Below are positions 23,995 to 36,649 of a DNA stretch of 64,000 bases, in pieces (the first letter of the stretch is position 1; every line of letters starts with the position of its first letter). A program made the position numbers and the translations under genes. The stretch spans positions 30,524,438 to 30,588,437 of the forward strand of contig CM022670.1 of the NCBI GenBank assembly GCA_012295275.1, read 5' to 3'. This stretch comes from Chrysomallon squamiferum. Taxonomy: Eukaryota > Mollusca > Gastropoda > Neomphalida > Peltospiridae. Below the pieces are notes generated by a model. It searched no databases. It was not told where the DNA came from and was given only the letters and a program-made list of their open reading frames with translations.

Positions 23995-25442
23995 ACTGAA
24001 ACCTAAATGTCAAATTACGAGTGTTTGTGTGTAATTCACTCTATCTTTTAACAGACTCAGACTTTTCAGAACTCTCACAGGAATTGCATCTCACCGGGAA
24101 TTGTTTGTAATGGCTTCATGATTTTAAATATATGTATTTTTTTCCGAATAATTTAAAAAAATAAATAAAAAAATAACAAAGTAATAATAATAATAATAGT
24201 AATAAAATATCTAGTAGCAGTAGCAGAAGTAGCAGTCGTAGTTGATGAGTAGTTAAATAGTATAATAGCCGTATGTAGTGGTATTATAACTATAATTAAC
24301 TAAAACCAGAATAACAAAATATGAATTATGAATAGTGTTTTCTTAAAACCAAATAAAACCCTATTATCAGTGCATTATTTCTTATTCTATCATATGCAAT
24401 GAAGAAAACAAAACATCAACATTTATCTAAATACGTCATGCACGACTCATATGTGTAATATGGCTATCGGTGCGTTTCGCTTTTTTCCCTGTTTCTGTAT
24501 ACTTTCTAATCTGATCTATGACGAAGCCACCGTGCCTGTCTGATCCACATTTACTGCATCTGTTCCTTAAACGATTATGTGGGTCACAAGATCAGATTAT
24601 TTATCCCGGTACAAAAATATTCCAGCAGGAACAGACTGTTTACATTCTGATTGGAATTCTTCCTTGGTTTTTGCTGATATAAACTGTAATCGATAGGATA
24701 TAGAGCAGATACGTTTTGTAGAAATATATACGTAATTTGTCAATTGTTAAGATTCTTAAGTATACCGGTTTGGTTGCTATCTGTGATGAAAACGTACCGA
24801 TCTTCTTCATGTGATGGTATGTGATGATGCTTGTTTTATTTTCGGTTTGTTCTGTCTTTTTCTTATCTTCTTGTTCTTATTCATTTTATTACTATTATTA
24901 TTATTTTAAACTTGTTCCATTCCTGCAGGCAAAGAGTAATTCTGTAAAGATATATCGGTATACCGCTATTTTTCATCAAAATGTTTTTCAAAATGTTTAT
25001 TAAAATGTTCTTATCTTCAGATTTCATTTAACCCATATCACTATTCTACATAAATAATTTAACACATACTAATATCTTAAATATAAAATGTTCTTTCTCG
25101 AACAAATATTCCTTTATTTGTTCATTGTGAAAGTATTTCAACACAAACACTAATACTTAGGGTAGTGGTAAATCAGTAAAACAAGATATAGTCGTAGCAG
25201 TAATACTATTAACTGAAGTATAAGCAATAGTGATATACTAATAGTAATGGCAGTAGAAGCTGAATAAAAGTAACAGTAGTTGTAGTAGTATTACCAATTT
25301 TACTGATAATAATATTTCTACTAATATTAGTAACAGTACTACTAGTGTACTGATAATATTAACAGAGTAACAGCAGTTGTTTTTGCAGTAATAGTAGCAG
25401 TAATAGTAAATTATCCTGAGTACGTGGTCTAGTTATCTGTTT
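23995..25442. other. Spacer between the inverted-repeat arms
   Basis: About 1.45 kb of AT-rich DNA with decayed TAG/GTA triplets at 24180-24250 and 25190-25420. No transposase or other gene signal was seen. Confidence 0.55.
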
Positions 25443-25449
25443 GAATGGG

Positions 25450-25450
<1 letters not shown>

Positions 25451-25523
<73 letters not shown>

Positions 25524-25729
25524 GCCCACGCATGTTTGCTCATTCTATCAGACGTATTCAAAATAACTCAAAATCTCACATATTCCAAACGAACTAACCA
25601 ATGCAATATTTAAAACGAAAGAAGAGCTAAATTTAATGAAGTTATCGTCAAGTCGAGCTTTTGATGAAGATTGGGAAATAGTAATATTTTATGATTATTA
25701 TCGATATACTTTAATTTCACTTAGTCCAC
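25451..25729 (-). repeat. Inverted repeat, right arm with (CT)n tract
   Basis: A (CT)n tract (25451-25520) followed by 209 bp that mirror the left arm, beginning CACGCCCACGCATGTTTGCT. The match ends at TTAGTCCAC near 25729. Confidence 0.88.
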
Positions 25730-26240
25730 TGCGTCGCTTTATCGCCTAACAGCGGAAATTAGAGGTTCCTCTTAGCCGACCATCGTCGGAAATAAATTAC
25801 ATTATTCTGAGATCTTTAACTAGCGGAGGTTTTAAATCTACATGTTTGATATTACGTTCTTACACATATTAAATGTCCTTCATCCTTTATAAAGGCGGTA
25901 ATTGATCTGGTTATATTTCATCTGTGTAAATTTTAAGGAAATATTATGAAAATTAATCAGTCGTAAAGTTAAGAATTAAATGTTAAATAAAATTACTAAG
26001 GAAATAAATTATATGTTACACTTACTGGTTTTAGAATAAATACTGAAAACGAAACTGGTGTTCTTTTTTTTTTTTCTTTTTTTTTAAATATTATTTTCTG
26101 TGAAGTTTTCCAAAATATAAGGTTTCAGATATACCTTTTTGAAACATTCATTAGTGTTATTTAATACTTAATTATTCTAAACTGTTGTTGCTGCTATGAT
26201 CAATTGTTGTTGTTACTATTTGTACTGTTGTTATTGTAAT
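25730..26240. other. Non-coding stretch
   Basis: AT-rich DNA with a T tract near 26066-26085. No gene signal was seen. Confidence 0.5.
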
Positions 26241-26342
26241 AAGTACATTAATAGTTAAGTCAAGTTAATCTCTCACCCGTGTGGTGCTCAAGGTCATTAA
26301 GAGGAAGGCACATAAACGGGACGTACCTCTTGGCCTGAATGT
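26241..26342 (-). repeat. 103-bp dispersed repeat, copy B
   Basis: Inverted relative to copy A at 18585-18687; about 91% identical over the whole length. Confidence 0.7.
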
Positions 26343-26589
26343 TTAATTATTTTATAACAGTAACGTATTATTAGGTCAACAATGTTTAAAGTAAATATTT
26401 AAAAGTTTTAAAAAATAATTTTATTACCGTATTTATTTATTTGGAGATACCTGGGTCTCAAGTCACGTCGTGTCGACACCGATGATTGTAATTGAAGAAG
26501 CTACTTTTTAGGTTTTATCGCTAACATTTCATTATCATTTGATAATTTTTTATTTTTTTATTTTATTCTATTTTATTTTTTTATGTACG

Positions 26590-26765
26590 TAAATACTATA
26601 CCTACAATTTCTGCTGCTGCTATTACTAGTACTGCTGTTACAAAACCTAGGCTACCTCCATAGCTATTTTCAAATACTACTAATGCAATTATTACTACAA
26701 CAGTTACGAGTACTTCAGAACTACTACAATTACTACTACTACTACTACTACTACTCCTACAATTG
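26590..26765. repeat. Degenerate (TAC)n triplet array
   Basis: TAC, ACT and GCT triplets, purest at 26720-26760. The serine-rich minus-strand frame over it is an artefact. Confidence 0.75.
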
Positions 26766-27429
26766 CTAAGGATATTTTCATTAAAAATTCTTCTGCCCGA
26801 CAATTAATAACTTCTTTAGATTTCATCAAATCTTTCTTATTTTTCCTTCATGGTTTCTATGAAATGACTGCTTCTAGCTTTCTTGTAAAATAATTTCAGC
26901 TAACTAAACATCTTTATTTAGGAAAAAGTTCTCCTTCCATCATTCTTTAGAACCAGTGATATGTGTGTTGAGTTCACTGACTCAGCGGTTGGATAACCTG
27001 TCGTTAAACAAACATATTTTTCTGTCTGAGCAAGAGAAAAAGTGTGGGAGGTTTTATTTAGTATATAGATAAAAAGATCTCTTTCACATAACCTCTCTTT
27101 CTGTTCTGTTTTGTGCTTTGTTGGTAGTAGAAGATGTACAATCAACGCGATATAATGGACAAGGTTTATTATTAAACTTAGCCCTTTTCCTTTGATAAAT
27201 ACCAGCGTTCACCTCCCGAGATAATGTTTAAGATTTTGATAATGTTGTGGTTATGGTTATTGTCGTCGTCGTCCTCGTTATTGCAAAAATCATAATAATA
27301 ATAATAATAAATAACCAGTAATTAGCATTAATTATGGTAGTATTTTTTTGTTATGCCCTAGCAGTAATAGTCTAGTAATAATAGTATTTTCAAATAGTAC
27401 CATTAACAAATACGGTAAGAGTTGAAGCT

Positions 27430-27630
27430 ATAGTTATAACAGTACTGGTAGTAGTAATAGTGGTGGTACCAGAGCAGTAGTAACAATAATAGCAATAGCG
27501 ATAATACTGCAGTCTAGTGGTAGTATAGTAGTATCAGTAATAGTGCTAGTAATAGTGGTTGTAGTTGTCATGGTGTCAGCAGTAGCAGCAACAGTACAAG
27601 CAATACCAGAAGTAGTTATGATGTAATCGT
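27430..27630. repeat. Degenerate (TAG/GTA)n triplet array
   Basis: TAG, GTA and ACA triplets with point changes. Open frames on the minus strand are threonine/isoleucine-rich and repeat-born. Confidence 0.72.
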
Positions 27631-29340
27631 AGTTTAAATAATAATGCATAATATATATATAGCAAATACCTCACAAAAAATATGGATAAAACACTTACAA
27701 AATTCTGCAGAGTGGATCTATTGTATAAAGATCACATAAATACACATGCAAATCACTTGCATCTTGTACCATACAAACTCGTCATGCTTTCTAATGACCA
27801 CAGTCTGAAGATAAAATACACAATAACTATTTTACATGGCTGAATTAATACAGCTATTATTCTTCTTTATGGTAACTGGCTTCACTGAGTTAGAAAGATG
27901 ACATTCTGCTCAATTTCAACTTTTCATTCTACATCAGCGGTCTTTCGCTATAAAGCGAAAAACATCAAGAAATCAATCTCTTTTAAGGCCGTTATTTGTT
28001 TGATGTTAACACCTTTTGTTTTGAGTAAATTAAAATTTTCAAAGACGGATAATCGTCATAAAACATGTAGGAAAACACAAGAACATACAGAAACGTAAAT
28101 ATAAAGCATGTTCGTAGCAATGTATTGCGAAAATACATAAACATCCAGAAACACAAATATAAATTAAGCTTGTATTTAAATTTGCAAACTTCGATGAACT
28201 GAAGACTTTACGATCCATTCACCAACTGCGATGAGCGACTCTGGTCTACTTACATGTACGTTATTCGGTATGGGCAATATGTGGCTTATTAGAGACGGCT
28301 ACACAAAATGTTCTTAAGACACAAACAAAATAAGACCAAATTTTTTGAAATATCTTTAACGCTGAAGGAGTTATGTCAATTTCCAACGCTGGAAAATGTA
28401 CCAATTTTTTCCTGTTGTTTTATTATGTCAGTTGGTCAAATACTGTGATGCACAGTAAAAAAAAGAAGATAAAAATGCCTACATCTCCTTAAAAATGTAT
28501 AAAAGAGAAGGGAAAACAATTTTTTATTTTGTTGAAGCCAAAGAAAAAAAAAAAATGAAATTTTTCTGACAACAGAACAAAAGCATTCATGTAGTTTATA
28601 AATAAGGTAAACAAACGCTCTCGACTAATCAAAAGGCAATATTTGGTTGACATGTCCTCATTCCATCAAACAGCGACGTCTTTTACCATAACAAAGAGTT
28701 GCGTTCAACATCGTTCGCAGTTGAACGAACCATGTTCATAACGTTAGATTTCCATGACATTTGGCAGAAATAAAGTTAAAAAATGATCTATCGAAAGCGT
28801 ATGTATTTTTAAAACGTTCGCTCACATGCTAAGCTTAATTGGATGACTTTGTAAGGCAAATTTTATACTTTATCCGCAAGAATACTGGAAAGCGAGGATT
28901 CATGGAAATGCGTGCACGTCATCAAAAAAGATTTATTCTTAGAAATCTATTTAAAAGCAGGCCATTCTCTGAGGGTCCTCTCTCTCCGTCTGCTACTACT
29001 CGAGATACTGGAGATAGACACGCACAAACGCACACACACGCATGTATATGTATCAGTCTACTTGTGTGTTAAAGATTTATATAACAACTCAACCAGTCAA
29101 CATTATTTTCGCGTTTTCGTATATCATCGTTCTATTATTAAATTTTTCTTCATTTTCTTAATTCACTCACACATTTATTATTAACACAGACTTCATGGTC
29201 AAAGAAGACAAAATGTTTCCAATTTAGATTAGCTTTGTTATCCATTTACAGTCTTCATTGAAATGTTCATAAATATACATCTATACAGTCTTTGCATTTC
29301 TGTAATATAATATTATTATATTAAAATTTACAAACAAATG
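27631..29340. other. Gene-poor region
   Basis: AT-rich DNA. Frames at 28.84-29.18 kb are short and lack splice support. Nothing was recognised. Confidence 0.5.
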
Positions 29341-29349
29341 CTGAGATTT

Positions 29350-30120
29350 CGTACAATTTTAGTAAATAATAGTTAATCCCCAATGTTTTATATATATATA
29401 TAACTATTATTATATGAATCATTTCCAACGAGTTTATTCAGCTTTCTTCGGATTTTAGTAAATAAATTGTCTATAGATGTTTTCGTTTATTTATATGTTT
29501 TGTATTATTATATACACATTTAATAAATGACCTCTAGTTCCATGTGTTTGTATCCATGTTTATTTATTATATAGTTCATTGAGATTTTTTAGACTGTTAG
29601 CAATTAATGGACAATTCTCCAGTGCTTTGTGTTTGTATATGTAGCTTTTGTTATATAAACAAATCCCAAATAGTTTGTCGAATATTCTTACACTTTTTGT
29701 AAATAAGAAATTATCTACCACAAGTGTTTGTATTTGTTTATATAAATATTAATTATTATATAAACTTTTAATAGTTACTGAATTTTGGCAAATAATGGCT
29801 GATACGCATTTCTGTGTGTTTGTCTGTATATTCGTTATTATAATTATAAACACTTTCCAAATAGTCTGTCACACATTTTCTTAGAATTATAATAAATAAT
29901 GGCTAATCAGCAGACCAATAAGCTTTTACATGTATGTCTATAATAATAATAATAATACAAATCATTTCCAAACATTTTATTGAGCTTTTGATGAATTGTA
30001 GTAAATAATAGATTGTCAGCACGTGTTTGTTTCTCTAAATTTTATTGTTTAAACCATTTAGGCCTACATATTGCTTTATTATGCTTTCATGGACTTCTAA
30101 ATAAATAATAGACAGGCAGT
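29350..30120. repeat. Diverged minisatellite, about 95-bp unit, about nine copies
   Basis: A GTAAATAATGG-like core recurs near 29362, 29455, 29523, 29603, 29700, 29790, 29888, 30000 and 30100. Between cores a GTGTTTGTAT-like block and an ATTATATAAAC...TTTCCAAA block recur in the same order. Spacing runs from about 65 to 112 bp. The copies are strongly diverged, so the array is old. Confidence 0.7.
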
Positions 30121-30599
30121 ATGCATTAGGACATGATGGCAGCTATTCTGGCCTCTAGGGACTTGTAAAGAAAGCGCAGTTGTTATTCGAATGTCAAGTC
30201 AAGTTCCATTAAGCGAATTAACTTGTTGCCCCCATGCAGGCATGCAACGGAGACACCCGGGCTCTTCCCAGCAGCATTTTAATGGTGTTTTCTGTCTTGA
30301 AAGGAATAATGTTTCAGTTCAGGTTAAGTGAAGTTCATTGCTATTTCTAATTACTCAGAACACAAATTATAATGCTTTTCAACAGTATCAAACCCGAAAA
30401 ATATCGACATATCCCATATTATAAAAATTATTCTGGATCATTTATTCGACGTAATCGTTTAGTTATTATTGAAAATTAAAACCAATAGTAAATTACTAAA
30501 TAAATAATTAAATAATCATATGTCCATGACAATCAAGTAATCTGCGATACCTTGCTTTCTGTTAAATATCGGATCTTACAAATCATTTGCATCCTAACA

Positions 30600-30602
<3 letters not shown>

Positions 30603-30647
<45 letters not shown>
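30603..30647. repeat. (ATT)n microsatellite
   Basis: About 45 bases of pure ATT triplets. Confidence 0.95.
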
Positions 30648-30649
30648 GT

Positions 30650-33185
30650 TAACATTTTGACCCTTAGTTCTTGAATTGTCTGCGCTCATTTAATTGCTGA
30701 TGGCCACGATTTTTTTCAACAGCTTGCAATATGTACACATTCCCTCGCATAAGGGATCACATTTGGTTGAAATTAGGTACACTGTTATTATCGAGTAACT
30801 CCGCCAAATTAAATTCCAGTTGCTGTGACTATGAAAATCATTGAACATTTAACGACATTTTAGCATATTTTCATCGAACAATTTTTTCTTTCAAAATTTC
30901 AGAATGGTGTGTAAAGTCACTTGAAGAGAATGCCGTAAGAGCAAAACACGGCTACTTCCAGATTGTCTGATTTTAATTGCCCTGCCTTTTTCATTCGCAC
31001 TGAAACCAAAATCAACATTAAAAACCGCCAATTTTTTCTTTCAAAATTCATAATCAGAGATAATGAAATTCACTGCTACCTTTTTCGTGGCTTTTCTTAA
31101 AATCTTGTAAACAGTTTATATTTTACATGAACAGAAAAGCGCGGATTCAGTAAACATCTCCTGGGTTATTTGCAACAAGGGTGGAGTAACCCCCCAAAAC
31201 CCTCACCCCCCAAAAACAACAACAACAACAACCACAACAAAAGCACGTACATAACTATTTAGACCGAAAGTTGTAACGATAATGTCATTCGGTCCTTAAT
31301 ACTGCTTGATATTATATTTACCGTATGAGTTCATTATTTTATGTTACATTATTTTTTAATTATAAGTTTCTCATGTTATTTTGTTTTATGGTTATGCTAG
31401 ACAAAACTTGAATGCGACGGTTAATGATCAAATAGAAATTCACCTAATGTAAATTATAAATGATACTGTGAAAAACTGGATGTTTTCTTTGAATTTTTAA
31501 TAAAAGAAGATAAAAGAAAACAAAAGCGAGGGGATTATATGACATAGATAATGTATTAAGAAAAAATCGAAAAAGTTATAAAAGTTTAAGAAAAGGAAAA
31601 CAAAGAGAAGGGAGTTAAAAAAAGAATAAAATAGAAGAAGACAAAAACGAGTGGATTATATCACAAAGATAACGTATCAAGGTACTTGTTCTATTTACAG
31701 AGCGAACGGCTTGCTTCTAGTGTTGAAATTAAGATTACGCTTTTACATCGTTAACCTTCTCCCCTTTCCACAATTATCCACTTAGTTTGACACATTGGCG
31801 TGTCGTAAGATTCACAAGCAGAAACGACTTATCTTTATGCTGCAGCTAAATTGGCACTTTATCTTGTAATAGCAACCTTCTGATCGCTTAGTTAAATAAG
31901 CTCTTAATTCTGTAGAAGAAGCATCTTTACAGGAAACCAGGTCGTTATGGGTCATCTTGAAGTCAGACATTTGCTTCACGCTGAGCGTGTGACTATTGGC
32001 GTTCCAATTATATTCTGTGAAGCGAAGAAGTGGAAGGTTTCCACTTTTCAGAGACAATTAATGTGTGTTATTACAACGAATTTCTTTTATTATTCTCTGT
32101 CATGCTAAACTCGTTTTTTTTATTTTTTTATCTTTGTCAATAACATTTATTGTTAAGGTTTAAATCTGTCCTCCGTGCAGATTCTTATTTACATGTTCTC
32201 CGAATTTTTATTTTGTTTTGTTTAAGTCGTGTTTTCTAAAGACATTTTTGCCTCTTATTTTTTCCGTTATATCAGCTAACATTCATTGAAGCTATGTCAG
32301 CGTAACTGTTCAATTGACTAGACCAGTTACTAATTGAATAGGTCTGATGGACTGACTTGATTAGTAAATTCTTGTCGTTAGTAGTTACACCATTACCGTT
32401 TTTCTTTATATATAACATATCTAATTTTTCTTGAATAAATATTCGGGCAGGGTGAAAAAGAAGAAGAAAAAAAGAAGAAAAAATGTTTCACTGACTGGCA
32501 CATTGTTGCTGAATGTATGAACGACTCCACTGAGATAGAAACTATTTTCCATTATGTGTACTTTTTATTTATTTATGCTTTTTTTTTTTTTTTTTTAATC
32601 AGTTAAGAAAAAGAAGAAAAAAATCAAAAGCCGCATCACACATAAATGCTATTTATTAGAGTCATTGATAAATCGATCGATAAATGATAAGAGTAAGACA
32701 GAGCAAGAGAGAGAAAGATGAAGATTAATACGATTATATCGCATTTCTTCTCCACTCAAAATCAATACGAACAAGCTGTTTGAATTAAACAAAGATTATT
32801 TTTCTTTCCTTTCCAAATAATATATGCTAAAAAGACTGGGATTATAACTTCTGCCGTTAACATTTTGACATATGCAGTTATTATCAGTGCCGGCAACTAT
32901 TTGGAGTATTTTAAATATTGCTTGCTTTATCAAGAATCCATTGTCAGTCGTCAAAGAATTCGAATGTTATTTTTAAATGTTTGTTTTATATGTCAGAATA
33001 TTCCTTTGCTTGATAAATACGAAAAGTGGAAACAGACCTTTTATCTTCTTTGATAGGCTGCCAGTGCTAATGTTTCAGAAAAGCAGCGTGTTGTTATTAT
33101 TTGTGTTTTAAATAAAAAAAAACTTTCTGGTTGTTATCTTTTTTTGTTTTTTTTCGTTTTGTTTTTCTGTACGACAAAATAATAA
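30650..33185. other. Gene-poor region
   Basis: AT-rich DNA with A- and T-tracts (31195-31230, 32460-32480, 32578-32597). An 81-codon minus frame at 31812-32057 has even composition but no splice partner and no recognised motif, so it is not called. Confidence 0.5.
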
Positions 33186-33189
33186 GAAA

Positions 33190-33638
33190 TTTTATTAAGG
33201 CTCAGCTTAGGGAAACAAGGTGCTTTAATGGCCACCTAATAAGTAATATAAACGCTCAACTGACAGCAATCTATATAAATCAATCAGTCTATCTGTCGCC
33301 ACAAGGCAAAGTTCACGTTAATTATTTAATTATGATATACAGGTGACTTGATAATAATACATTATACAATCATAAAACATATATTTACGTAATTTTGATT
33401 AATGATACAAGTAAGGTCATACGGGGAACTAAGACAAAAATAAGAATCTGCACGCTTTCTGACAGGTGCCAGCCCTTTTATAACAACGCCGTGGAGTTGA
33501 AAAATTGACGGCAACAATAAAATGCGCGGATGTGTTTGTAGTTACAATTAGTTATGCAATTTCAGTTCCGTGGCAAAATATAAAAAACGCGGACGTGATT
33601 GAAGTAACAGAGTGTTATGCAATCTGAATTCTGTGACA
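33190..33638 (-). mobile_element. Deleted LTR next to the Gmr1-like element
   Basis: The segment aligns to 6300-7125 from TTTTATTAAGGCTCAG to the TGTGACA end. It lacks the first 35 bp of the other copy and about 280 bp of its middle (the region 6580-6855). On the minus strand it begins TGTCACAGAATTC. It lies about 280 bp beyond the RNase H end of the adjacent retroelement, where a 3' LTR would be expected, although no strong polypurine tract is visible. Confidence 0.68.
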
Positions 33639-33916
33639 TGCCGCTCAAAATTTAGAAAATTTTGATTCCTAAGATATGGAAATTTTCTGGTATCACATGA
33701 CATAAAGAACACATAATAATAATGAACAATGGCATATCATACATATGTAAGTTTTTGCCAAACAATACATAAAATAAAAAGAGTAACCGTATCAATGTCT
33801 CAGCTTCAGTAAGATATTAATTATTATTTTCCTGATTTACCATGGGTTGATCAATAGACATCAAGTCCATAGCCCTAAACAAGAGACAAAAGCAAGATAA
33901 AACAACATTATATTAT

Positions 33917-34375
33917 GGAAAGAGCATCCGCATTAGTGTTGTTAGTCCCAGCATTTTGCTTTATAGTTATTGGGTATTCCTGTAGCATCAAACTCCAGCT
34001 TAAAACTCGCTGATTAGTTTCCTTCAGCGATGAATGAAGGTGAGTGGATTATGGTCCATATAGACAGTTACTGGGTGAAGTGCAGACTTCATATACACTT
34101 GAAAAATGTTTCAAGGCTTGAATCAATCCAAGAGCTTCTTTTTCAACAGTTGAATAATTAAGCGGATGCTTATTAAATTTTCTTTAAAAAACAACAAAAC
34201 ATAGTGGTTGGTCTAGTCTACTGTGATTTTCTTGAAACAGAACTGACCCGAAACCAACATCACTAGCATCTACAGCCAGCTTGAATGGTTGCTGGTGATT
34301 GGGTGGTGCCATTACAGGTGTTGAATATAGCCGGTTCTTTAATTCCTGGAAAGCTTGAGAACGCTCTTTATTTCC
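33917..34375 (-). pseudogene. Gypsy RT thumb and RNase H remnant
   Basis: Minus-strand frames read RSQAFQELKNRLYSTPVMAP, then FKLAVDASDVGFGSVLFQ (first RNase H strand with its catalytic Asp), KFNKHPLNYSTVEKEALGLI (Glu of the helix), RVLSWSLMLQEYPITIKQ and NNTNADALS. Several stops and frameshifts interrupt them. The RT core, including its catalytic box, is missing: the sequence jumps from an ELFPDASNMIDVIT linker (about 34383-34432) straight to the thumb. This fragment lies downstream of the integrase pieces in element orientation. Confidence 0.82.
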
Positions 34376-34453
34376 ACATACGGGGTGATGACGTCGATCA
34401 TATTCGATGCATCAGGGAACAATTCAGGGAACTTTTAATCAACTTTTTTTTTA

Positions 34454-34900
34454 TTACGTTTTATCTCTCACTTGAGAGGTGATGTAATTTCTGGTCCAAC
34501 TTAGATTCACTATGTATGACTTTTCAGCTGTTTGATGAGCAGCCATTTCCATCTGGTCAATTTCCACAGTCATTGTTGGATTGGTCAGAGCCCATTCATC
34601 ATATACCTTCAATAGATTAATATGGCAAAACCTTGTCGACTTACCTCGATCTGGTGTATTAACAATATAACCTGTATCACTAACTTTACGTTCTACTATA
34701 TACGAACCAAAACATTTACTTTGCACAGATGATTTAGTGATTGGCAAATACATTAGTACCTTGTCACCTGGATTTAATTCTCTTATTTTAGCTTTCCTGT
34801 CAAATTTGTATTTTATTTTTTGTTTGAGCTTTCACTAAATGTTTTTGGCCTAAATGAGTCGCCTACATAACCTATCTTTTATTTTAGGTACTACAACTTG
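34454..34900 (-). pseudogene. Gypsy integrase C-terminal domain remnant
   Basis: The frame shows RELNPGDKVLMYLPI, SKCFGSYIVERKVSDTGYIV and NTPDRGKSTRFCHINLLKVY, the GPY/F-type C-terminal module that ends gypsy integrases. It is preceded by a KIKYKFDRKAKI basic stretch. The DDE catalytic core expected before it is absent. Confidence 0.82.
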
Positions 34901-35448
34901 AAAACATACATACTTCTCATTTTCATCTGACATGATTTTATTTACGGTTTTATTCATCAACACATCATCATGCGCATACAAACATTCATCAAAAGATTGT
35001 TTTTATCTACTATTTTTGACTACACCCCTTTCAAAGATGGATCAAATTTCTGTGCTTTACACAAATTCTTTTTATTCCAGTTAATCTGTGGGATATTATC
35101 ACCAGACATTTTTAACTCGGCAGAACTATGTGTTGGATCAACAGCAACCACAGTTTGACCAGATTCTGATTCAACCTTTTTACCTAACTCCATCTCATCT
35201 ACTCCTTCAGATATCCTTGAAAAACATGTATCAATTAAAGGATTTTTCATTGATCTGATTTCCATTGCCATAGACCTAGTAATAACGTAGACCATAAAAG
35301 TATCAGTTGTCTTATCATCACAGGTTAAAATGGCAATATTTAACACCTGTAAAGTTTCGCACTTCTTACCACAAAAAGTATCTGAAAAATCATTACCCAG
35401 AAACATATCTACACCCCCGATGGGTAAACTATCTATGAGACCGACCAA
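34900..35448 (-). pseudogene. Gypsy protease end and integrase N-terminal remnant
   Basis: The frame opens VGLIDSLPIGGVDMFLGNDF, the protease C-terminal loop of this group (a LPVGGIDLLLGND-like motif). A charged linker with SSAELKMSGDNIPQINWNKK follows. After a stop the reading continues in DVLMNKTV and KYVCFQVVVP, resembling the region before the integrase zinc-binding domain. So integrase material follows protease directly, with no RT between. Confidence 0.75.
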
Positions 35449-35559
35449 CGCCTCTACAGAAACTCGTTGTGATTTGATAAGAAGTCGGTGTAATGGACTC
35501 CTGTGCCTCGAAAAATGGAAGTTAACCTAGGAGGATAAATTTTGTTGAATATCACAAAT

Positions 35560-36640
35560 AGTACAACTCTGACATATATTTAACATATATGTTCTGAGTA
35601 TACATCTCTGGTAATTCTGAAAAATTACTTTTTGTTTTCTGATTGTCCTTTTTTTCTGGCATAACAGTATAAAACAACATGATTATTCATTTTGCAGTTC
35701 GAACAACGTGATTGAAAAGACATTGTTTCAGCCGACAGATTACTCTTTACTTGCATTACTCAGCTAGTATTATAGTTATGCTATAACCAAACTTTCTAAC
35801 TGATGTCGTCCTACCAGAAAACCTTTCCTGATTACCATCAAAATTCTTAGCAAAATTTAACTCACAGTTGTATGACTTGTGGACGTAGTTATCAGCAGAT
35901 ACAGCAGCAGCTTGTAAACTTTCTATGGCCTGATCTGCCAAATGTAACCTAACATTTACCGATTTACCGGTAAACAGTTTTTCACTTCTTCCAAAATGAT
36001 TAATTCACATAAGTTGGCATAATCAATGCCAATGTCGCTTGATGTAATCCATTTATTAAAAACATTCTGTTTTCTGGACATAAACTCACAGTGCGTTTCT
36101 GAATCTAATTTTTTCAACTTCCAAAAAGACTGATGATATGCCTCGCTGATCAGCTGATACGCTGTCAGCACAGCTGATTTTAACACCTCATAATTTGTGA
36201 CTTGAGTATTATCTAATGCATTTTAAGCTGGAGCAGCCTTTCCTTTCAACTAACAAATGCTAAAACTGTTCTGGCCATTTTAATTCAAAGGCCAGTTATT
36301 CTCATCATAATTAGGAACTGATCTGTAACAATCACTAATTCCAAAACCATTCGATCCATTTTCACTTGAATTATCTCTAACCTCTACTCTCATTTTAAGT
36401 TCATGTTCCGTTTTCAGTTTAATTATCTGAAATTCTCTTTTCTCTCTATCACTTTCATATTCTAAATTCTTAAGTCTAATATTTGTTCGAAGGTTAATTT
36501 ATCTTCCTCTTATTGCACTGATTCTGCCATACTCGGAGTTACACCTATATCATTACTCCCCCACTCTCGCTATCTACAGATTCGCCAAATAAAGCCTTTG
36601 TTAAAATTTCTCTGATTTGCTCTAGCTTGTTTGACGGAAT
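35560..36640 (-). pseudogene. Gypsy gag remnant with SCAN-like region and zinc knuckle
   Basis: Upstream pieces read NKLEQIREILTKALFGESVD (about 36600). The SCAN-like gag core is VLTAYQLISEAYHQSFWKLK with LCELIILEEVKNCLPVNR (36186-35956). A C-terminal gag stretch LADQAIESLQAAAVSADNYV follows. The zinc knuckle CSNCKMNNHVVLYC is intact as CX2CX4HX4C at 35705-35664. Stops and frameshifts are frequent, so no gag protein can be made. No 5' LTR was identified to the right. Confidence 0.8.
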
Positions 36641-36649
36641 TCCGTGACA

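Larger units (their letters stand above)
33190..36640 (-). mobile_element. Degraded Ty3/gypsy retrotransposon with Gmr1-like domain order
   Basis: In element orientation the pieces run gag, zinc knuckle, protease, integrase N-terminal and C-terminal parts, RT thumb, RNase H, then an LTR. Integrase before RT/RNase H is the copia-like order described for Gmr1-like gypsy elements; ordinary gypsy elements have integrase last. The motifs themselves are gypsy-type. Two internal deletions removed the integrase core and the RT core. The order could in principle come from rearrangement, but the linker ELFPDASNMIDVIT between integrase and RT supports an original junction. Confidence 0.78.

Noticed and set aside
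31812-32057. 81-codon minus-strand frame with even composition
   Set aside because: No recognised family, no convincing splice site use, and no neighbouring exon.
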